Part shown: positions 1 to 18,760 of the stretch, piece by piece
Layout: every line of letters begins with the position of its first letter
Position numbering within the stretch: the first letter of the stretch is position 1
Source of the DNA: Desmodesmus armatus
Taxonomy: Eukaryota; Chlorophyta; Chlorophyceae; Sphaeropleales; Scenedesmaceae
Assembly (NCBI GenBank): GCA_007449985.2
Contig: VIIQ02000183.1
Span: 1 to 64,000, forward strand
DNA: 64,000 bases
Direction of reading: 5' to 3'
Position numbers and translations under genes: made by a program
Notes under the pieces: model-generated
The model's database searches: none
Told to the model about the DNA's origin: nothing
The model's input: only the letters and a program-made list of their open reading frames with translations

Positions 1-3000
1 CTCTCAAATGAGGCCCAAACATCAACACACTGTAAATCAAGCTAGTACGCCTTGTGAGTGAATGCACAGCACACCCCATCCACGCTTAATTGCAAGATGT
101 GCATTGTTGACTGTCACAGCAGCACCCCCGGGGGGGGGGGGGCATTCAGCTCCACTAAAGTCTCGCACACCACCAGCACGTTGTATATCAATACTATGGT
201 TCTGAGTGAATGCACACCGCATGTCCCTAACGCTTAATTGTGTTGATGTTTGTGGTACCCCCCCCCCCGCCCCACATTCAGCTCCACCAAAGTCTCGCAC
301 ATGATCACCACACTGTATTTCATGCTGCTAAAGCTTGTGAGGGGAGGCACACCACATGTCCCTTTGGGCTAAATTGCAGGATGTGTATTTATGGTTCAAG
401 CAGCACTCACCCCCCTCCCCGCCTTGTCCTGCATTCTGCTCCACAAGAGTCTCGCACATCACCACCTCACTGTATATCAAGCTAGTAGAGCTTGTGAGTG
501 AATGCACACCACACTCTCCTCCACGCTAAATTGCAAGATGTGCATTGATGCTTGGCACAGCATCACCCCGGGGGGGGGGGGGATTCAGTTCTACCAAAGT
601 CTCGCACACCACCAGCACGGTGTTTTTCTTGTAGTATGGCTTGTGAGTCAATGCACACCGCTTGTCCTAAATTGTGTTTATGTTTGTGAATCCCCCCCCC
701 CACCCCGCCCCACATTCAGCTCCACTGAAGTCTTGCACATGATCACCACAGTGTATTTCATGCTGCTAAAGCTTGTGAGAGAATGCACACCACATGTCCC
801 TTTGGGCTAAATTGCAGGATGTGTATCTATGGTTCAAGCAGCACTCACCCCCCTCCCCGCCTTGTCCTGCATTCTGCTCCACAAGAGTCTCGCACATCAC
901 CACCTCACTGTATATCAAGCTAGTACAGCTTGTGAGTGAATGCACACCACACTCTCCTCCACGCTAAATTGCAAGAGGTGCATTGATGCTGAGCACAGCA
1001 TCATGCCCCCGCTCATTCAGCTCCACCAATGTCTCGCACACCACCAGCACGGTGTATATCAAGTAGTATGGCTTGTGAGTCAATGCACACCGCTAGTCCT
1101 AAGTTGTGTTTATGTTTGTGGTCCCCCCCACCCCACCCCGCCCCCACAATCAGCTCCACCGAAATCTTGCACATGATCACCACACTATATTTCAAGCTGC
1201 TAAAGCTTGTGAGGGAATGCACACCACATGTCCCTTTGGGCTAAATTGCAGGATGTGTATTTGTGCTTCGAGCAGCACTTCACCGACCCTCCCCCCTTGT
1301 CCTGCATTCAGCTCCACAAAAGTCTCGCACATGACAACCTCACTGTATATCAAGCTAGTACAGCTTGTGAGTGAATGCACACCACACTCTTCTCCACGCT
1401 AAAATGCAAGAGGTGCATTGATGCTGAGCACAGCATCACCGCCCCCCCCCCCTTCAGCTCATCCAGAGTCTCGCACACCACCAGCACGTTGTTTATCATG
1501 TAGTATGGCTTGTGAGTCAATGCACACCGCTTGTCCTAAATTGTGTTTATGTTTGTGGTCCCCCCCCCCCCGCCCCCACATTCAGCTCGACCAAAATTCT
1601 GCACATGATCACCACACTATATAGCTGCTAAAGCTTGTGAGGCAATGTACACCACAAGTCCCTTTGGGCTAATTGCGGGATGTGTATTTATTGTTCGAGC
1701 AGCACTTACCCCCCCCCGCCTTGTCCTGCATTCAGCTCCACAAAAGTCTCGCACATCACCACCTCACTGTCTATCAAGATAGAAGAGCTTGTGAGTGAAT
1801 GCACAGCACACCCTCATCCACGCTTAATTGCAAGATGTGCATTGTTGACTGTCACAGCATCACCCCGGGGGGGGGGGGGGGGCATTCAGCTCCACTAAAG
1901 TCTCGCACACCACCAGCACGTTGTATATCAAGTACTATGGCTTCTGAGTGAATGCACACCGCATGTCCCCTAACGCTTAATTGTGTTGATGTTTGTGGTA
2001 CCCCCCCCCCCCCCCGCCCCACATTCAGCTCCACCAAAGTCTCGCACATGATCACCACACTGTATTTCATGCTGCTAAAGCTTGTGAGGGGAGGCACACC
2101 ACATGTCCCTTTGGGCTAAATTGCAGGATGTGTATTTATGGTTCAAGCAGCACTCACCCCCCTCCCCGCCTTGTCCTGCATTCTGCTCCACAAGAGTCTC
2201 GCACATCACCACCTCACTGTATATCAAGCTAGTAGAGCTTGTGAGTGAATGCACACCACACTCTCCTCCACGCTAAATTGCAAGATGTGCATTGATGCTT
2301 GGCACAGCATCACCCCCGGGGGGGGGATTCAGTTCTACCAAAGTCTCGCACACCACCAGCACGGTGTTTTTCTTGTAGTATGGCTTGTGAGTCAATGCAC
2401 ACCGCTTGTCCTAAATTGTGTTTATGTTTGTGAATCCCCCCCCCCCCCCGCCCCACATTCAGCTCCACTGAAGTCTTGCACATGATCACCACAGTGTATT
2501 TCATGCTGCTAAAGCTTGTGAGAGAATGCACACCACATGTCCCTTTGGGCTAAATTGCAGGATGTGTATCTATGGTTCAAGCAGCACTCACCCCCCTCCC
2601 CGCCTTGTCCTGCATTCTGCTCCACAAGAGTCTCGCACATCACCACCTCACTGTATATCAAGCTAGTACAGCTTGTGAGTGAATGCACACCACACTCTCC
2701 TCCACGCTAAATTGCAAGAGGTGCATTGATGCTGAGCACAGCATCATGCCCCCGCTCATTCAGCTCCACCAATGTCTCGCACACCACCAGCACGGTGTAT
2801 ATCAAGTAGTATGGCTTGTGAGTCAATGCACACCGCTAGTCCTAAGTTGTGTTTATGTTTGTGGTCCCCCCACCCCACCCCGCCCCCACAATCAGCTCCA
2901 CCGAAATCTTGCACATGATCACCACACTATATTTCAAGCTGCTAAAGCTTGTGAGGGAATGCACACCACATGTCCCTTTGGGCTAAATTGCAGGATGTGT

Positions 3001-6000
3001 ATTTGTGCTTCGAGCAGCACTTCACCGACCCTCCCCCCCTTGTCCTGCATTCAGCTCCACAAAAGTCTCGCACATGACAACCTCACTGTATATCAAGCTA
3101 GTACAGCTTGTGAGTGAATGCACACCACACTCTTCTCCACGCTAAAATGCAAGAGGTGCATTGATGCTGAGCACAGCATCACCGCCCCCCCCCCCCTTCA
3201 GCTCATCCAGAGTCTCGCACACCACCAGCACGTTGTTTATCATGTAGTATGGCTTGTGAGTCAATGCACACCGCTTGTCCTAAATTGTGTTTATGTTTGT
3301 GGTCCCCCCCCCCCCCCCCCGCCCCCACATTCAGCTCGACCAAAATTCTGCACATGATCACCACACTATATAGCTGCTAAAGCTTGTGAGGCAATGTACA
3401 CCACAAGTCCCTTTGGGCTAATTGCGGGATGTGTATTTATTGTTCGAGCAGCACTTACCCCCCTCCCCGCCTTGTCCTGCATTCAGCTCCACAAAAGTCT
3501 CGCACATCACCACCTCACTGTCTATCAAGATAGAAGAGCTTGTGAGTGAATGCACACCGCTTGTCCTAAATTGTGTTTATGTTTGTGGTACCACCCCCCC
3601 TGCGCCACATTCAGCTCCACCATATTCTTGTACATGATCACCACACTGTATTTCAAGCTGCTAAAGCTTGTGAGGGGAGGCACACCACAAGTCCCTTTGG
3701 GCTAAATTGCAGGATGTGTATTTGTGCTTCGAGCAGCACTTCATCGACCCTCCCCCCCCTTGTCCTGCATTCAGCTCTACAAAAGTCTCACACATCACCG
3801 CCTCACTGTATATCAAGCTAGTACAGCTTGTGAGTGAATGCACACCACACTCTCCTCCACGCTAATTTGCAAGATGTGCATTGTTGACTGTCACAGCATC
3901 ACCCCCAGGGGGAAGGGCATTCAGCTCCACTAAAGTCTCGCACACCACCAGCACGCTGTATATCAAGTAGTATGGCTTGTTAGTGAATGCACACCGCTTG
4001 TCCTAAATTGTGTTTATGTTTGTGGTACCACCCCCCCTGCGCCACATTCAGCTCCACCATATTCTTGTACATGATCACCACACTGTATTTCAAGCTGCTA
4101 AAGCTTGTGAGGGGAGGCACACCACAAGTCCCTTTGGGCTAAATTGCAGGATGTGTATTTGTGCTTCGAGCAGCACTTCATCGACCCTCCCCCCCCTTGT
4201 CCTGCATTCAGCTCTACAAAAGTCTCACACATCACCGCCTCACTGTATATCAAGCTAGTACAGCTTGTGAGTGAATGCACACCACACTCTCCTCCACGCT
4301 AATTTGCAAGATGTGCATTGTTGACTGTCACAGCATCACCCCCAGGGGGAAGGGCATTCAGCTCCACTAAAGTCTCGCACACCACCAGCACGCTGTATAT
4401 CAAGTAGTATGGCTTGTTAGTGAATGCACACCGCTTGTCCTAAATTGTGTTTATGTTTGTGGTACCACCCCCCCCCCTGCGCCACATTCAGCTCCACCAA
4501 AATCTTGTACATGATCACCACACTGTATTTCAAGCTGCTAAAGCTTGTGAGGGGAGGCACACCACAAGTCCCTTTGGGCTAAATTGCAGGATGTGTATTT
4601 GTGCTTCGAGCAGCACTTCATCGACCCTCCCCCCCTTGTCCTGCATTCAGCTCTACAAAAGTCTCACACATCACCGCCTCACTGTATATCAAGCTAGTAC
4701 AGCTTGTGAGTGAATGCACACCACACTCTCCTCCACGCTAATTTGCAAGATGTGCATTGTTGACTGTCACAGCATCACCCCCAGGGGGAAGGGCATTCAG
4801 CTCCACTAAAGTCTCGCACACCACCAGCACGCTGTATATCAAGTAGTATGGCTTGTTAGTGAATGCACACCGCTTGTCCTAAATTGTGTTTATGTTTGTG
4901 GTACCACCCCCCCCCCCTGCGCCACATTCAGCTCCACCAAAATCTTGTACATGGTCACCACACTGTATTTCAAGCTGCTAAAGCTTGTGAGGGGAGGCAC
5001 ACCACAAGTCCCTTTGGGCTGAATTGCAGGATGTGTATTTATGCTTCGAGCAGCACTTACCCCCCTCCCCGCCTTGTCCTGCATTCAGCTCCACAAAAGT
5101 CTGGCACATTACCACCTCACTGTATATCAAGCTAGTAGAGCTTGTGAGTGAATGCACACTACACTCTCCTCCACGCTAAATTGCAAGATGTGCATTGTTG
5201 ACTGTCACAGCATCACCCCGGGGGGGGGGGGGCATTCATCTCCACTAAAGTCTCGCACACCACCAGCACGTTGTATATAAAGTTGTATGGCTTGTGAGTG
5301 AATGCACACCGCTTGTCCTAAATTGTGTTTATGTTTGTGGTACCCCCCCCCCCCCCCTTGTGCCACATTCAGCTCCACCAAACTCTTGCACATGATCACA
5401 ACACTGTATTTCAAGCTGCTAAAGCTTGTGAGGCAATGCACACCACAAGTCCCTTTGGGCTAAATTGCAGGATGTGTATTTGTGCTTTGATTAGCACTCA
5501 CCCCCCTCCCCCCCTTGTCCTGCATTCAGCTCCACAGAAGTCTCGCACATGACAACCTCACTGTATATCAAGCTAGTAGAGCTTGTGAGTGAATGCACAC
5601 CACACTCTCCTCCACGCTAAATTGCAAGAGGTGCATTGATGCTGAGCACAGCATCATGCCTCCGCTCATTCAGCTCATCCAGAGTCTCGCACACCACCAG
5701 CACGTTGTATATCAAGCAGTATGGCTTGTGAGTCAATGCACACCGCTTGTCCTACATTGTGTTTATGTTTGTGATCCCCCCCCCCCCCCTGCCCCCACAT
5801 TCAGCTCCACCAAAGTCTCGCACATCACCACCTCGCTGTATTTCATGCTGCTAAAGCTTATGAGAGAATGCACACCACATGTCCCTTTGGGCTCAACTGC
5901 AGGATGTGTATTTGTGCTTCGAGCAGCACTCACCCCCCTCCCCCCCTTGTCCTGCATTCAGCTCCACAAAAGTCTCGTACATCACCACCTCACTGTATAT

Positions 6001-7694
6001 CAAGCTAGTAGAGCTTGTGAGTGAATGCACACCACACTCTCGTCCACGCTAAATTGCAAGAGGTGCATTGATGCTGAGCACAGCATCACCGCCCCCCCCC
6101 CCATTATTCAGCTCATCCACAGTCTCGCACACCACCAGCACGTTGTTTATCATGTAGTATGGCTTGTGAGTCAATGCACACCGCTTGTCCTAAATTGTGT
6201 TGATGTTTGTGGTCCCCCCCCCCCCCGCCCCCACATTCAGCTCCACCAAAATGTTGCACATGATCACCACACTATATAGCTGCTAAAGCTTGTGAGGCAA
6301 TGCACACCACAAGTCCCTTTGGGCTAATTGCGGGATGTGTATTTATTGTTCGAGCAGCACTTACCCCCCTCCCCGCCTTGTCCTGCATTCAGCTCCACAA
6401 AAGTCTTGCACATCACCACCTCACTGTCTATCAAGATAGAAGAGCTTGTGAGTGAATGCACACCACACTCTCCTCCACGCTAAATTGCAAGATGTGCATT
6501 GTTGACTGTCACAGCATCATCCCGGGGGGGGGGGGGGGCATTCAGCTCCACTAAAGTCTCGCACACCACCAGCACGTTGTATATCAAGTAGTATGGGTTC
6601 TGAGTGAATGCACAGCGCATGTCCGTTAACGCTTAATTGTGTTGATGTTTGTGGTACCCCCCCCCCCCCTTGTCCTGCATTGAGCTCCACCAAAGTCTCG
6701 CACATGATCACCACACTGTATTTCAAGCTGCTAAAGCTTGTGAGGGAAGGCACACTACACTCTCCTCCACGCTGAATTGCAGGATGTGTATTTGTGCTTC
6801 GAGCAGCACTTCACCGACCCTCCCCCCCCCCTTGTCCTGCATTCAGCTCCACAAGAGTCTCACACATCACCGCCTCACTGTATATCAAGCTAGTACAGCT
6901 TGTGAGTGAATGCACACCTCACTCTCGTCCACGCTAATTTGCAAGATGCGCATTGTTGACTGTCACAGCATCACCCCGGGGGGGGGGGGATTCAGTTCTA
7001 CCAAAGTCTCGCACACCACCAGCACGCTGTATATCAAGTAGTATGGCTTGTTAGTGAATGCACACCGCTTGTCCTAAATTGTGTTTATGTTTGTGGTACC
7101 ACCCCCTCCCCCTGCGCCACATTCAGCTCCACCAAAATCTTGTACATGATCACCACACTGTATTTCAAGCTGCTAAAGCTTGTGAGGGGAGGCACACCAC
7201 ATGTCCCTATGGGCTAACTTGCATGATGTGTATTTATGCTTCGAGCAGCACTTCACCGACCCCCCCCCTGTCCTGCATTCAGCTCCACAAAAGTCTGGCA
7301 CATTACCACCTCACTGTATATCAAGCTAGTAGAGCTTGTGAGTGAATGCACACTACACTCTCCTCCACGCTAAATTGCAAGATGTGCATTGTTGACTGTC
7401 ACAGCATCACCCCCGGGGGGGGGGGGCATTCAGCTCCACTAAAGTCTCGCACACCACCAGCACGTTGTATATCAAGTAGTATGGCTTCTGAGTGAATGCA
7501 CAGCGCATGTCCGTTAACGCTTAATTGTGTTGATGTTTGTGGTACCCCCCCCCCCCCCTTGTCCTGCATTGAGCTCCACCAAAGTCTCGCACATGATCAC
7601 CACACTGTATTTCAAGCTGCTAAAGCTTGTGAGGGAAGGCACACTACACTCTCCTCCACGCTGAATTGCAGGATGTGTATTTGTGCTTCGAGCA
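1..7694 (+). repeat. Satellite array A (about 146-bp monomers, higher-order units)
   Basis: Tandem array running in from the window edge and ending abruptly near 7694. Each monomer of about 146 bp opens with a CAGCTCCAC block, continues through TCTCGCACA, CACCACNNTGTAT, GCTTGTGAG, AATGCACACC and TTGCANGATGTG, and ends in a poly-C or poly-G run. Three monomer types form a unit of about 437 bp. In the left part four such units form a block of about 1.75 kb: matching points 240/1993, 502/2249 and 940/2683 are 1743-1753 bp apart. The many short frames in it are repeat shadows and should not be called genes. The orientation given is the one that matches satellite B. Confidence 0.93.
3573..5130 (+). 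repeat. 437-bp tandem sub-array inside satellite A
   Basis: Here the 1.75-kb order stops and a single 437-bp unit repeats nearly identically, with matching points at 3573, 4010, 4447 and 4884. Copies 1 and 2 share private variants such as CCATATTCTTGTACATG, while copies 3 and 4 share a different form. Differences are mainly in poly-C length. This looks like recent local amplification of one trimer by unequal exchange. Confidence 0.85.
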
Positions 7695-9829
7695 TACAGC
7701 ATGTCCATTGCAGCCAGCTCGTGGTGCATGCTTGCCAATGTACACGTGATGGGTTCTCGATTCATTCATACCATGAGGCAATTGCATGGGCCACGCATCG
7801 GTTTGTGTGTGGTTTATGGTTTAAGACTACACTGCACACACTTCAGGACACCCCTCACATAATTGGGTGACAACCTCTTTCTTATCAAACCGTGATTGGC
7901 AGGCCTGCTCGGCGCAGACGTGCTTGTTTCGATCCAATATCGATGAAAGCTCCCTGTTGCAGTTTGCAAAAAGTGTATGGGGGTCCGGAAGCTGGTGGGA
8001 GAACAGTAGCTGTAGTGGGGAACCAACGGACACACCATTAGTTTAGCGGTGCACCCGCTGTGGCGGCCGCTGTTCTGGGACCATTAGCAACCAGGCACCC
8101 CGTGGTTGATCCCTGTTACCAGGGGGCCTGGGCGTCTGCAAGGTGACAGATACAAAGGTACGAAAGATCATGAAATAGCCTTGTTGCGAGGGAACGCGCT
8201 ATCTAAGAAAAAAGCAGCCCAGCTGTGGTAGAGGGGCTGCAAGACCATGCTGGCGTCTATTGATAGTCAGACAGGCCACCGACACAAGCCATGTGAACGG
8301 TTCACCAGCTGCTGTTATGACAGTGAAAGCTTCATCACGCCTTGTTGGGTGCTTGCGGTGGCCAGTTGACTGCGGAAAGTAAACACCAGAAAAACTGAGC
8401 ATTTTCACTCACTCGACTGTGTACGTCTTGCCGTAGCCCAGATCAACTTTGAACGTATCATATGCAGCAAATTATGCTGCTTAGCCGGATCAACTACAAA
8501 ATCAACTTGGAACCCTCAGATCAAGTGCAGCCGCACCTTGTCACAGACTTGTTTGGCTGCCCTTACCCGGGAGGGGGCCGCGGGACTCAAGAAAGTTCTT
8601 GACACCATTACGAGAAGTCAAATGGGGCCAATCCAGCCATCCATCCCCCGCGGGACCCCAAAAGCCCCCCAGGCCCGGGCGGCAGGGGGGGGGGGGGCTC
8701 TCTGAGCCTGTTGGTTACTGTAACGGTATTGTGCGAGTACCAAAAGGTGTGCAGTCGGTAGCAAATGACAAAGCTTACAGTTAAGCCGCATTCGCCATCA
8801 ATGGGCCCTGTAACAAGAGAGTTGGGACAACCCGGTCGACAAAGTCAATTGGCCCCAGACACCCACCCACCCACCCTGCCGTAAACCCTTCAGGTTGATT
8901 GAAAATCAGCTCAAGTTGAAGCTGCTGATGCTTGTAACATATCCTGAAATTATCAGGCCTAAGTGTGGGATGGTGCTGATGTCTTACTGAGTGCCCCCCC
9001 CCCCAACAAACCCCCGGCCTAAGTCAGATGCTGCAGTACAGCAAATCCCAGACCTTTACCTGCCAGGGTCCCGAAATCGGGACCAGAAATGCAGTCTGCA
9101 TCGAGGCCTATATCTGTTTGAGGAATTTTCCAATTCATTTGCAATCTCCCTGCCTGGTGCGACACTTTTGACTTGGTGTATATACCACTTTTGGCTGTCA
9201 TGTGGGTGTGAGGCCTATGTGCTGTATCTGAATAAGTTGTACACATTAACAGCTTTGTTTTGATCCAAATTGCGAGGAGATGATCGCGGGCCGTTCAGTC
9301 GTCAAATTTCGACATCCCCCACAGGGTTCAGTGGTTTTTTCTTGTTAGCAGCTTTAAGCTGCTGCTAAACACTATTTAAGGTTGAAAGCGGCTTGTTGCT
9401 CATTCGATCTCGCAGTTCTTTGATTGCAGGCTTTCTTGTTCCCTGAAAATACACATCAAGCATTCATAAGGCTCAGGAAGGCAGCAGCACAGAGGCGGTT
9501 GACTGCTGCTTGAGGGCAATTGCCCTGTGGCTTGATATGCCACTGTGCAGAGGTGCGGTTACGTCTTGTAGCATCATACTGAGGTCCTTGCAGTGCTGTT
9601 CAGCACTGATGGGCCAATTCAGATGCAAGCCACATAGATCGATCCTGCGATCACTATTGAGGAGTCAGGCCTCAGCCAAGGTTGAAGCACAGTTCCTACA
9701 ATTGGAAACCAAACCAGTAGATAAACATGTGTGTCAAACTCCCTTTGTGTGAACATGCAGATGCATCCGCCGAAATGCGCACTCGACACAACAGACCCAA
9801 CACCTTGAACAGTTTCTGACCCTGCTCAC
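7695..9829. other. Intergenic, no gene recognised
   Basis: Unique-looking sequence between satellite A and the first glycosyltransferase copy. Reading frames are short, lack family motifs and have no splice-consistent continuation. The only recognisable item is a short block at 7963-8057 related to the upstream flank of the intact glycosyltransferase copy. Poly-G near 8687 and poly-C near 8995 are simple runs. Confidence 0.6.
7963..8057 (-). repeat. Fragment homologous to the 5' flank of the glycosyltransferase gene
   Basis: Read on the minus strand, this block contains CCGTTGGTTCCCCACTAC, AGCTACTGTTC, CCACCAGCTTCCGGACCCC and ATAC in the same order as 54855-54920, just upstream of the intact glycosyltransferase. 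No matching coding sequence follows it, so it is a detached piece of promoter or 5' UTR, or a dispersed repeat present at both sites. The adjoining TTAGCGGTGCACCC (8043-8056) also recurs near 54703, but in direct orientation. Confidence 0.6.
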
Positions 9830-10786
9830 TCAACAGCCGTCTGGGTTGAATGTGGCTGAGCCGTGTGACAAGTTGTAAGTCTTTCCAGCAAATGTGCTGT
9901 GCCCACCCTCGTGCTGCACAAGGTTTGGCACAATGACATGCTCATTGCAGCACTCTGTAGTCCTCCATCAACCAGTCCACTGGCTTTTTAACAAAATGTA
10001 GCCGAACATACTTAGCTAAGCCCTGTGCCAGCTCCCTTGGCATACAGAATGCAACCATGCCCACAGGCGTCCCAGCATTTATGTAGGATGTGATCCGGCC
10101 ATGATCGCCGGAGGAGTACATGCTGATGAAGTCCCGCGTCCGTTGGTGTTCTGGCAACCCAGCAAGAAACGTCTGAAGTTTATCAAGAAAACCCCCTGCC
10201 AGTCGAATATCATCTTGCAAGTGTATGTAGTAGCTTGCCTTGCTGTCTGCCTGCAGTGCTGCTTCTATCGTAGACGCGGTGTCAAGGGCTTCTTTTGATC
10301 GCCACCAGATGCGTTCAGGTGGGTCACCAAATGAGGGTGGCAGGCCACTAAGGTTGGCTGCCAGTAAAGCTGCATGCAAACCTTTGTTTGACCTGATCAA
10401 CAGCCCCTTCGTTGCAGATCGTGCCAAACCGGCTCATTCCTCATCGACAGCAGGGCTGTATGCTGGGTGGCTGGAACCTCCCCGTTGAACAAGACAACAC
10501 GAGGGTTGGCAACCTTTGATGAGCGCAGGCCACAGCTGAGGTTATGGAGTGTTGATGCGATGTAGTTGTAGTTTCCTGGTCTGTGGCCAGAACTAATCCC
10601 CACAACAAAACTGGGGTGAAATCCCTTGGATGCGTTGAACTCAAGACGACTCCGGCCCTGTGTTGTGACATTCATCCTAATGAACCATGTTTGGCACAAA
10701 CACACCACGACGATCAAAACCACCAACGTTGTATCGAAAGCACGACGTCGGACTCCATGCACCCGAAATTCTTTTGCACCGACCAT
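9830..10786 (-). pseudogene. MGAT4-like (GT54-type) glycosyltransferase, broken copy
   Basis: Close relative of the intact gene at 54947-55939, alignable from the start codon (10786) to the stop (9832-9830). The N-terminus has a short basic segment followed by a membrane anchor (LVVLIVVVCLCQTWF), the layout of a type II Golgi enzyme. The catalytic part keeps the LQDDI acidic motif and KPVDWLMEDY, as in N-acetylglucosaminyltransferase IV relatives. Two lesions break it. One base is missing near 10403-10409, shifting frame after HDLQRRG. An 8-bp deletion near 9944-9951 creates a stop right after YRVLQ, although NEHVIVPNLVQHEGG continues beyond it. A 24-bp segment after INAG is also absent relative to the intact copy. 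Homology continues past the stop into the 3' flank. Assembly error is an alternative for the single-base lesion but less likely for the 8-bp one. Confidence 0.8.
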
Positions 10787-13198
<2,412 letters not shown>

Positions 13199-15145
13199 TG
13201 TCACTGACAGCAGTGCTGGCCAAGGCAGTGGGGGTTGGCAGGGTGCCAGGTGGTGCCAGTCAGGTTTGGAGGCAGATGAGGAGGTGCACAGGGCGTAGGC
13301 TGCTCAGGGCACAGCTGTGGAGTAGGCTGGCTTGTGGAAGGCAGGCGTTGTGTTGTGCCATGACAGGCTGTATATTGTGGCAGGGGTGCGCATTGTGCAA
13401 ACTTGGCCTGCCTTGCCAGGCCAACAAAGGACCCTAAAGGCTTGAGAATTGAATTGACCTCCACCGCTCTGGTATCCTGTGGTGCGTGCAGCTTCAACAG
13501 TCTGGCCACATACTTACGGATGGCAGTAAAACCCAGCAGTTCGAACTTCATTGCTGAGTGTCTGTGTGGGTGGGTGGGTGGGTGGGTAAGTGTCTGGGTG
13601 GGTGGGAGGGGGGCATGTGTGTTTTCTTCATGGTCGACTTCTAGTAGTAGGTTTGAGGAGGCAGTATTTTTACCCCCCCCCCCCACCCCCGACTTAGACA
13701 TAGAAAGATGACAAGGTAACTTCGGCACCAACAGCCGAGAACACGTTTGCTGGCCGATGTCAGGTACTCCAGGGGTGGATGCTGCTGAAAAGCATATCCT
13801 TCAGCTGTGCCAGAACTGAATACGGCTATTAAATGACTCATGTTTAACAGTGCATGTCACCGGTACCAGTTGGAGCCGCTGGATTGAAATTTGATGGACT
13901 TAGCTAATAGCCTGCTGCTGGCAGTGGTCGTGTGAGCATCACTCGACTCAGCTCACAATTTGTGTGTCGTGCAGTGTAATCTATCTCACTCTCCCACTCT
14001 CGTTCGTTCCACTGGAACCTCTGAGCGGTGATCCCAGATCTCTTCCAGCTCCGGGTAGAGAATCTCTTTACAAGCACGCCCTCAGTTGTAAACGGCGCTC
14101 CTGCGCTACACCCGTCGAACAGGCCGCGGTGGTGTTTTTCCCGCTCCCCTGTGTGTGCGGTTCGGTTTGCAAACCTGCCAGGCAGTGGGGGGGGTCCCCC
14201 CTTTTTTGGACGATACTTGCCTGCTGAGCTGTGGTTGCTACTCAGCTTGCTGGGTCGCATGGCACAGGGTTGAAAGGCACCCTGTCTCAACATAGCAGTG
14301 CAACACAGTGACGGGGGGGTTTAATGCTTCTCTAGAGAAAAGATCTGTTTGTGTGTCTGCTGGCAGGCTGGCAAGGCAGGGGGGGTCCCCCCTTTTGTGG
14401 GTGGTTTCCCTGTTGTGGTGTGTTTGATGCTGGTTGCGCTTGATGAGGTCAGTGCTGTGGTGGTTGGTCGTATGTACATGCGTTGCTCCTGCATTGCTGC
14501 TGTGTCTTCGGCCAAGGCAGCAGTGATGGTCTGCTGCTGCAGTCTGCACACAACCACTAGGACCAGAGTGCTGGCCAGCACATGGGTGTGCTAATGCCGC
14601 CCTTGTGTGCTGCTTGGATGGTGTGTAACCAGCTAGAAGCAACTTGCCAACCCCAAGTTGGGGTCCCCCGCCTCCCTCTGGCATTGCTTTGATGCCGACG
14701 CAGCTACTAGCCGTGGCACTGCCTCTTTTGTGGAGGGGGGAGACCCCCCTCACACTCCCCCCATCAAGGGCCAATGCATGGCCCCTTCCCCCCAGCTGGC
14801 ATGTGGGGTCGATGAGAAACTCCGGTAAGGCAGCCCCTAATGCTATGGTGCGGCGTTGTTAAGCCTCGGGCAAGTTGCCCGACAGCCAGGTGGCTCAGGC
14901 TGTTTCGGTGACACGATCGACGTGTACCTCGTTTGGATCGAACACAGCAGCAGTGCCTCGATTTAATTCATAATGTACCTCGATTGATTTATTTCTGCTG
15001 AAAAGCATGTTTTCCGATGCCATTGACGCTCCTCTGCCTTTCAGAAGGTACCGATAGACGGGTGGCGCCACGGTCCTCCCAGCAAGCACCGACATCCCAC
15101 AGCTATTACTTTCAGTCACAGCCACCTGGCCAGTCGTGTACAGCC
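13199..15145. other. Intergenic, no gene recognised
   Basis: Contains a short (TGGG)n run at about 13567-13606, a poly-C run at 13672-13684, and two similar G5-8TCCCCCC palindromic spots near 14190 and 14380. Frames of up to 178 codons overlap on both strands without motifs. The last few hundred bases are presumably promoter and 5' UTR of the dehydratase gene; no clear TATA box is visible. Confidence 0.5.

Positions 15146-18760
<3,615 letters not shown>

Noticed and set aside
1..7694. Regular repeats considered as a CRISPR array
   Set aside because: Monomers are contiguous 146-bp units without unique spacers, in eukaryotic DNA with no cas genes.
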